5,577 nt of DNA from Candidatus Krumholzibacteriia bacterium. GTDB lineage: Bacteria; Krumholzibacteriota; Krumholzibacteriia; Krumholzibacteriales; Krumholzibacteriaceae. The notes below the pieces were generated by a model, which had not been told where the DNA came from, made no database searches, and saw only the letters and a list, made by a program, of their open reading frames with translations. The translations under genes were made by a program, and so were the position numbers. Below, piece by piece: positions 1 to 4,206 of the stretch. The first letter of the stretch is position 1; every line of letters starts with the position of its first letter. Location: positions 1 through 5,577 of the forward strand of contig JAQVGR010000143.1 in NCBI GenBank assembly GCA_028696635.1, read 5' to 3'.

Positions 1-412
1 CGAGGCTGCTGCAGATATACTTTCCGCATGGAAACGCGCGGTTGCGGCGGCGGCCGGGCTCGATCCGGACACGGCAGACGCCCGTTCCGTCGATGATCTG
101 CTCGCCCTTCACGCGGTCGGCCGAGCATCGATGGCTGCGCTGCGCGGATGGAAGGAATACGGGATCATCGGCAGGGGACGGTCGCGTCCTGCGGCCTTCG
201 CCGCGGCGTTGACGCATTTTCACCGCGGGACTCCCTCCGATCAGGTCAGGCGCGAGGCGGTCCGTCTGGTAGACGCGGCCGTGCAGAAAGGAACGGGCGA
301 TCGGGTCCGCAGATCTCCGGGGGGGTTTCCGCACGGCGGAGGACCATGGCACGAGGCGGCCCGGCTTACCTCGCGTGTCTGGAGCCGGCTCGTTCACGGG
401 ATGGAGGAGTGA
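1..412 (+). CDS. 3' end of an unrecognised protein (5' truncated by window edge)
   Basis: The second reading frame is open from the left edge (first full codon at base 2) to TGA at 410-412, giving the last 136 residues of a longer protein. I do not recognise the family. The fragment is rich in Ala, Arg and Gly, has no membrane helix, and contains several likely helices (an LLALHAVGRA stretch near residue 36, a QVRREAVRLVDAAVQ stretch near residue 80). It ends in an amphipathic segment, WHEAARLTSRVWSRLV, followed by GMEE. A terminal Trp-rich helix of this kind is seen at the C-terminus of some GT4 glycosyltransferases, but the preceding sequence does not support that family, so I do not call it. 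Third positions are mostly G/C in this frame, and the last codons supply the Shine-Dalgarno of the next gene, which supports a real gene in the same operon. A run of seven G (319-325) lies within it and could be a source of frame error. Confidence 0.72.
   Translation, partial: EAAADILSAWKRAVAAAAGLDPDTADARSVDDLLALHAVGRASMAALRGWKEYGIIGRGRSRPAAFAAALTHFHRGTPSDQVRREAVRLVDAAVQKGTGDRVRRSPGGFPHGGGPWHEAARLTSRVWSRLVHGMEE
403..409 (+). promoter_or_regulatory. Shine-Dalgarno GGAGGAG for the phosphodiesterase gene
   Basis: A strong GGAGGAG sits 8 nt before ATG 418. It decides the start of the phosphodiesterase, because that frame is open for well over 200 nt further upstream. The motif is also the last coding sequence of the preceding gene, whose stop at 410-412 lies just after it, so the two genes are probably translationally coupled. 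Confidence 0.8.
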
Positions 413-417
413 CGAAG

Positions 418-1551
418 ATGGAGGGGCGTACCGTCGTCATCCTGATAGACGCCCTCGGCGACGAGATCGCCCGGGCTCACGATTTTCAGCCGACGTCGCT
501 CGGGTACCGGACCCGTCTGCGGACCGTGCTCGGATTCAGCCAGGCGGCGCTCACTTCGATACTGACCGGCGCGACCCCGGCGGAGCACGGGCTGTGGATG
601 ATGTATCGCTTCGACAGGCGACGGTCCCCCTTCAGGTTCGTCGATGCTCTCGCGCCGTTCGGCGGCACCGGCCGCAGGATGATCCGGGATCTGATACGCT
701 GGAAGGTCGGCAGGCTCGACCGCGTGACGGGATACTACAGTCTCTATCGCGTGCCGGCCGGCATCCTCTCGCGGCTCGATCTCCCCGCCCGCCGCTCGGT
801 CTTCGAGCGAGGCGGCGGGGGGCGATGCCGCACCGTGCTCGACGAGGCGTCGTTGCGGGGCGATCTCTTCGTACGCGACTATCGCACCCCCTCCGCGCAG
901 GCATTCGACGATCTCGAAGAATCGCTGCGAGCCGGGCGCGCGGCCTTCAATCTTCTCTACACGGCGGAGCTCGACTCCGATCTGCACGCGTACGGCACGC
1001 GGGACCGGCGGGTGGGAGAGCGGCTCGACGCATTCGCGGAGAGGATCGATCGGATCGCGCGAACATTTTCCGACGCGAGGTTGCTGGTCCTCGGCGATCA
1101 CGGGATGTGCGACGTCTGCGGGACGGCCGACCTGATGGGGAAGGTGGAGAAAGCCGGTCTCGGGGCGCTCACGGATCTGATCCCGTTCTACGATTCGACG
1201 ATGGCGCGTTTCTCCGTACGCCAGGGCGATACGCGCCGCCGGCTCGAAGACCTGCTTTCATCACTGCCCGGCGGAAGGCTCCTGTCCGACCGGGAACGCG
1301 AGGACCTCGGCGTGCCGGCGGCGGAATGCGGGTACGGCGATCCGATATTCCTCTGCGATCCGGGGATCGTCATCCTTCCGAGCCACATGAGCATCGAACC
1401 GGTCGCCGGGATGCACGGGTACCATCCTGACGCGCCGTGCATGGACAGCCTACTGCTCTCCCGCGACCCGATCCCCCCCGGCATATCGACGATATGCGAT
1501 CTCGCGCCGCTGCTCCTGCCGGGGTTCGTGGGAGGTGAAGGATCCGCATGA
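418..1551 (+). CDS. Alkaline-phosphatase-superfamily phosphodiesterase / nucleotide pyrophosphatase-like hydrolase
   Basis: A 377-residue protein with the metal-site motifs of the type I phosphodiesterase / nucleotide pyrophosphatase branch, in order. VVILIDALGD carries metal ligand D11. FSQAALTSILTG has S41 exactly nine residues before the Thr of TG, where the family has its Thr/Ser nucleophile. It is followed by the conserved ATPAEHGLW. LDSDLHAYG supplies D186 and H190, LVLGDHGM supplies D227 and H228, and GMHGYHPD supplies H333. It should therefore be a two-metal hydrolase acting on a phosphodiester, pyrophosphate or related ester. The substrate cannot be read from the sequence. There is no signal peptide or membrane helix, so it is probably cytoplasmic, unlike many secreted relatives. 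ATG 418 is chosen because of the strong GGAGGAG 8 nt upstream and because D11 then falls at the usual short distance from the N-terminus. A CDVC motif (C231, C234) directly follows DHGM, which is unusual. The gene lies 5 nt after its upstream neighbour and overlaps the flippase gene by 4 nt. A sulfatase or phosphomutase-like role is less likely. Confidence 0.88.
   Translation: MEGRTVVILIDALGDEIARAHDFQPTSLGYRTRLRTVLGFSQAALTSILTGATPAEHGLWMMYRFDRRRSPFRFVDALAPFGGTGRRMIRDLIRWKVGRLDRVTGYYSLYRVPAGILSRLDLPARRSVFERGGGGRCRTVLDEASLRGDLFVRDYRTPSAQAFDDLEESLRAGRAAFNLLYTAELDSDLHAYGTRDRRVGERLDAFAERIDRIARTFSDARLLVLGDHGMCDVCGTADLMGKVEKAGLGALTDLIPFYDSTMARFSVRQGDTRRRLEDLLSSLPGGRLLSDREREDLGVPAAECGYGDPIFLCDPGIVILPSHMSIEPVAGMHGYHPDAPCMDSLLLSRDPIPPGISTICDLAPLLLPGFVGGEGSA
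1530..1551 (+). promoter_or_regulatory. Ribosome-binding region and ATGA stop/start overlap
   Basis: GGGAGGTG at 1530-1537 and a nearer GAAGGA at 1537-1542 precede ATG 1548. The A of that ATG is immediately followed by the TGA stop (1549-1551) of the phosphodiesterase, forming a four-base ATGA overlap. Such overlaps usually mean termination-reinitiation coupling, so hydrolase and flippase are expected to be made together. Confidence 0.75.
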
Positions 1552-3050
1552 GCGTCGAGAAGGTCGGATCGGCCATGTCCTGGAACCTCGTCGCCAAGGC
1601 GGCGCGGTTCATCGCGATGCCCGTCGGGTATGCGGTGGTCGTCCGGTCGCTCGGTGAGTACGACTGGGGCCTGCTGAACCTGCTGCGCACCATCACGGCC
1701 TTCGCGCTCGTTGCCGTCATCGCCGGCGGGGGGAACACGGTGCTGCGCTATCTTCCGCATGCGCGGGTCCGCGGGGGGATGCGCTCGTTGATGAAGGATG
1801 TCAGACGGCTGATACTCGTGCAGGCGGCGGTCTGGATCGCGCTGACCGCGGTGTCATGGCTCCTGTCGGAGCGGATCGCGGGGATCTACCGTCAGGATGA
1901 CGCGCGTTTCGCGTACTATCTCGTCGTTGCGGTCGGCTTCGTCGCATTCGAGGCCTCGCTAACGATGGTGATGAACGTCCTCCAGTCGTGGTACGAGACG
2001 AGGCTGCTGGGAATCGTGATCGTCGCCGGGAACGTGGCGTACGTCGCACTGCTGATCGTCGTGCTCCGTCTCGGATGGGGCATTCCGGGGGTCTTCACCG
2101 CCGCAGGCGCGGTGAACCTCGTCTCGACGCTCGCGCTGCTGCCGCAGGCCGTCGAGCTGGTCAGGTCACATTCGGTGGACGATATTCCCGGTCCCGGCCT
2201 CGGAGCACTGATGCGCTTTTCGCTGCCGTTCGTCGTGATCGGCCTGCTCAACCAGATCGTATGGCGGCATTCCGAGGTCCTGCTGCTCGGCCATTTCACG
2301 GGTATCGAGGAGTCGGGATTCTTCGGGCTCGCATACCGCATCCCGCAGATGGCGCTCGAGTTCATACCTCTCTCGATATGGCCTATCATCATGGCGGGCG
2401 CATCCGAATCGTACGCGAAGGATCCGACGCGGCTCGCCCGGACGATCGACGTCTACTATCGACTCCTCTTCCTGCTCGTGCTCCCGGTGACGGCCCTCGG
2501 CTTCGCCTTCTCGGGACCGCTCGTGCCGCTCCTGTTCGGGACGGCGATGGCGCCCGCCGCGCGTCTCACGCAGCTGTTTTTCGTTGTCTTCTCCTATTCG
2601 TTTATCTACACTCCACTGAGCATGGCGCTGTACGTGGTCGGCAAGAGCTGGATAAACATGCTCGTGTTCGCTGTGCTCGCGGTAATCAACATCGGCCTGG
2701 ATCTCGCTCTCATTCCGCGGTTCGGTCTCTGGGGCGCGTTCGCACCGGTGGCGGTCACGCTCCTGGCGGGGATAGCGGTATTCCGGATAGCCGCGGGGCG
2801 CGCCGGTACGGGGATACGTATCCCGGTCGCGTTCATCGTGCGCTGCTATATCGCCGTGACACCCGCCGCGCTCCTCTCGCTGAGCGCCGAACGGTGGCAT
2901 ACGCCGGCCGCACTTGCCCTGCAGGCGCTCGCCGGTGTACTCTTGCTCTGGGGAGGCGTTCGGCTGACCCGCGTCGTCGGGCCCGGCGAGAAGGATCTGA
3001 TACGGCGGCTGCCGATTCCGGCCAGGGAAATGTTCGTCTCACTATTCTGA
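1548..3050 (+). CDS. Wzx-like polysaccharide flippase (MOP superfamily)
   Basis: A 500-residue, very hydrophobic protein with about 12-14 predicted membrane helices and short Arg/Lys-containing loops. The first 70 residues match the polysaccharide-biosynthesis/MATE-like pattern: a short polar N-terminus, a helix around 12-32, the connector RSLGEYDWGLLNLLRT, a helix around 47-62, then the glycine-rich GGGNTVLRYLP. A second repeat begins near residue 221 with RFSLPFVVIGLLNQI, followed by EVLLLGHFTG and SGFFGLAYRIPQ. This is the two-fold layout of Wzx/RfbX and MurJ-type lipid flippases. These proteins sit in the inner membrane and move undecaprenyl-diphosphate-linked oligosaccharides to the periplasmic face before polymerisation or ligation. 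At 500 residues it is longer than many Wzx proteins (roughly 400-480), the extra length lying in the C-terminal helices (about 430-500). The start at 1548 is supported by the Shine-Dalgarno and ATGA overlap; M10 is a weaker alternative. The glycosyltransferase-rich context favours O-antigen, capsule or exopolysaccharide export over drug efflux. Confidence 0.9.
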   Translation: MSVEKVGSAMSWNLVAKAARFIAMPVGYAVVVRSLGEYDWGLLNLLRTITAFALVAVIAGGGNTVLRYLPHARVRGGMRSLMKDVRRLILVQAAVWIALTAVSWLLSERIAGIYRQDDARFAYYLVVAVGFVAFEASLTMVMNVLQSWYETRLLGIVIVAGNVAYVALLIVVLRLGWGIPGVFTAAGAVNLVSTLALLPQAVELVRSHSVDDIPGPGLGALMRFSLPFVVIGLLNQIVWRHSEVLLLGHFTGIEESGFFGLAYRIPQMALEFIPLSIWPIIMAGASESYAKDPTRLARTIDVYYRLLFLLVLPVTALGFAFSGPLVPLLFGTAMAPAARLTQLFFVVFSYSFIYTPLSMALYVVGKSWINMLVFAVLAVINIGLDLALIPRFGLWGAFAPVAVTLLAGIAVFRIAAGRAGTGIRIPVAFIVRCYIAVTPAALLSLSAERWHTPAALALQALAGVLLLWGGVRLTRVVGPGEKDLIRRLPIPAREMFVSLF

Positions 3051-3051
3051 G

Positions 3052-3056
3052 AAAGG
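3052..3056 (+). promoter_or_regulatory. Modest Shine-Dalgarno (AAAGG) for the GT2 gene
   Basis: AAAGG lies 8 nt before ATG 3065, just after the flippase stop (3048-3050), within a 14-nt intergenic gap. It supports the ATG at 3065 over the longer open frame that continues upstream antiparallel to no real gene and simply shadows the flippase. It is weaker than the other ribosome sites in the operon. Confidence 0.6.
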
Positions 3057-3064
3057 CGCAGCAG

Positions 3065-3763
3065 ATGTACCGTGACAACACCGTTTCAGTCGTCATACCC
3101 TGCTACAACGAGGAGGAGGGAATCGCCCTGGTCATACGGTCGCTGCCCCCGTCGGTCGACGAGGTCGTCGTGGTGGACAACAACTCCACGGATCGCACCG
3201 GTGAAGTGGCCCGGGGCCTCGGCGCCCGCGTGGTTTTCGAGAAGCGCAAGGGGTACGGGGCGGCGTACAAGGCCGGTCTGCCGGCGGTGAACGGCGCGAT
3301 CACGGTGACGATGGACGGCGACGGCACCTATCCCGCCGAGCAGATAGAGGAATGCATCGATCATCTGATAGAAAGCGGGGTCGATTTCGTGTCCGCCTCG
3401 CGATTCCCCCTGAGTGACCCGAAGGCGATGAATTTCTCCAACAAGGTCGGAAACACAATCCTGACGTGGGCTACACTGATCCTTTTCCTGCGCGGAATAC
3501 GGGATTCGCAATCGGGGATGTGGATCTACCGCAGCGAGGTATACCGGAAGCTGCGTCCTCAAAGCGACGGCATGCCGTTCAGCGAGGAGATCAAGATCAA
3601 TGCCATCCGGCACCCCGACGTGCGATTCGACGAGTACCACGTGAACTACCATCCGAGAGTCGGCGAGGTGAAGCTCGACAAGTGGCGGGATGGACTGCGC
3701 AACCTGCTCTTTCTCCTCAAGCTTCGTCTGACGCCGTTCGACGGGAAAGCCGGCCGCTCATGA
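3065..3763 (+). CDS. GT2 family glycosyltransferase, dolichyl-phosphate-mannose-synthase-like
   Basis: A 232-residue soluble GT-A enzyme. VSVVIPCYNEEEGI (residues 7-20) opens the nucleotide-binding fold. VVVDNNSTDRTGEVA supplies D38 and D43, and KGYGAAYKAGL (62-72) is the typical family loop. TMDGDGTYP holds the metal-binding D84-G-D86. RDSQSGMW (146-153), SEEIKI (173-178) and RVGEVKLDKW (from R198; compare the RxGxSKL of polyprenyl-phosphate sugar synthases) complete the pattern. The nearest relatives by motif transfer one sugar from a nucleotide donor to a polyprenyl phosphate, giving an inverted polyprenyl-P-sugar on the cytoplasmic face. The protein ends soon after the catalytic domain and lacks the two C-terminal membrane helices of GtrB/ArnC enzymes, so it is either peripheral, like the short DPM1 type, or partnered with a membrane protein. 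The frame is open far upstream, but the family's N-terminal strand begins only six residues after M1 at 3065. It is followed 22 nt later by a small flippase-like gene, a frequent partner. Sugar specificity cannot be read. Confidence 0.93.
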   Translation: MYRDNTVSVVIPCYNEEEGIALVIRSLPPSVDEVVVVDNNSTDRTGEVARGLGARVVFEKRKGYGAAYKAGLPAVNGAITVTMDGDGTYPAEQIEECIDHLIESGVDFVSASRFPLSDPKAMNFSNKVGNTILTWATLILFLRGIRDSQSGMWIYRSEVYRKLRPQSDGMPFSEEIKINAIRHPDVRFDEYHVNYHPRVGEVKLDKWRDGLRNLLFLLKLRLTPFDGKAGRS

Positions 3764-3771
3764 GCGGCCGG
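3750..3771 (+). repeat. Perfect 22-bp palindrome over the GT2 stop codon
   Basis: Bases 3750-3760 are the exact reverse complement of 3761-3771. As RNA this can form a 9-bp stem (3750-3758 with 3763-3771, eight G:C pairs and one A:U) closed by the four-base loop CATG. It includes the TGA stop (3761-3763) and touches the GGAGG ribosome site of the next gene (3772-3776). No U tract follows, so it is not a standard intrinsic terminator. A role in translational coupling, mRNA stability or processing is inference. A DNA-level role as an operator-type dyad is possible but less likely inside an operon. Confidence 0.8.
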
Positions 3772-3779
3772 GGAGGTGG
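3771..3779 (+). promoter_or_regulatory. Strong Shine-Dalgarno (GGGAGGTGG) for the SMR-like gene
   Basis: GGGAGGTGG begins at the last base of the palindrome, with its GGAGG core ending 9 nt before ATG 3786. The spacing is normal and the match to the anti-Shine-Dalgarno is among the best in the window. Its direct contact with the hairpin means ribosomes terminating on the GT2 gene may control access to it. Confidence 0.75.
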
Positions 3780-3785
3780 CCCTCG

Positions 3786-4160
3786 ATGCTGAAGAACATG
3801 CTGCTGATCCTGCTGACGGTCTGTCTGAACACCGCCGGACAGTTCTTGATGAAGGCCGGGATCAACCGGATCGGGAAGATCGACATCAGCCGGTTCATCG
3901 AGTTCCTGCCGAAAGTCGTCGCCTCTCCTTTCATCATAGGCGGTTTCGTCTCATACGCGATGAGCGCCGTGCTGTGGATCGTGATACTCTCGCGGGCCGA
4001 GCTGAGCTGGGCCTTTCCCATGGTCAGCCTCTCGTACGTGATCACAGCTCTTCTCTCGCCGGTGCTGCTCGGCGAGACCTTCTCGATACTGCGGTTTGTC
4101 GGGGTCCTCGTGATCTGCGCGGGTGTGTTCATCGTCGGCAGGACCTTCTCGGGACCCTGA
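3786..4160 (+). CDS. Small four-helix SMR/EamA-type membrane protein, ArnE/ArnF-like flippase
   Basis: A 124-residue protein with four hydrophobic segments at about 4-22, 47-69, 75-95 and 102-118, the size and layout of a small multidrug resistance fold. Helix 1 carries NTAGQFLMKAG (15-25). The loop and third helix carry SRAELSWAFPMVSLSYV (69-85), then LLGE (94-97), and helix 4 is GVLVICAGVFIVGR. These match the ArnE/ArnF group (SVAGQ..K in helix 1, AYPMLSLNFV in helix 3), subunits that flip undecaprenyl-phosphate-aminoarabinose. The helix-1 Glu essential for proton-coupled drug exchange in EmrE is Asn15 here, which argues against a drug antiporter. I infer inner-membrane transport of a polyprenyl-phosphate sugar, most likely the product of the GT2 gene just upstream. 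SMR-like proteins act as dimers; with no second copy in view this one may be a homodimer. The ATG is fixed by a strong ribosome site. A general EamA-type metabolite transporter remains possible. Confidence 0.87.
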   Translation: MLKNMLLILLTVCLNTAGQFLMKAGINRIGKIDISRFIEFLPKVVASPFIIGGFVSYAMSAVLWIVILSRAELSWAFPMVSLSYVITALLSPVLLGETFSILRFVGVLVICAGVFIVGRTFSGP

Positions 4161-4190
4161 GACAGCATGCCGCGGAGTGACGCCGGGCGC

Positions 4191-4198
4191 GGACGGAG
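4191..4198 (+). promoter_or_regulatory. Shine-Dalgarno-like GGACGGAG deciding the GTG start at 4207
   Basis: There is no ATG near the start of the final open frame. In-frame GTG codons occur at 4177, 4198 and 4207. GGACGGAG ends 8 nt before the GTG at 4207, a normal distance, but it overlaps or abuts the GTG at 4198 and lies downstream of the GTG at 4177. The purine-rich site therefore favours 4207. The match is imperfect. Confidence 0.55.
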
Positions 4199-4206
4199 TG
4201 ATCGCC

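Noticed and set aside
148..417. Upstream extension of the phosphodiesterase frame to ATG 148
   Set aside because: The region is already used by the first gene in another frame, the extension is low-complexity, and ATG 418 has a strong Shine-Dalgarno at ideal spacing.
1041..1060. Repeated GATCG units (GGATCGATCGGATCG)
   Set aside because: This is a brief coincidence of Arg-Ile-Asp codons inside the hydrolase, too short and isolated to be a repeat element.
394..1101. Minus-strand open frame opposite the phosphodiesterase
   Set aside because: The plus strand here encodes canonical metal-site motifs in order. The minus-strand product is Arg/Glu/Pro-rich with no recognisable domain.
1988..3064. 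Long in-frame upstream extension of the GT2 gene within the flippase gene
   Set aside because: The extension is Arg-rich shadow sequence of the flippase. The GT2 fold begins at ATG 3065 with a ribosome site 8 nt upstream.
4147..4163. Imperfect inverted repeat around the stop of the SMR-like gene as a terminator
   Set aside because: The arms need a bulge and leave almost no loop, no U tract follows, and the next gene starts 46 nt later on the same strand.
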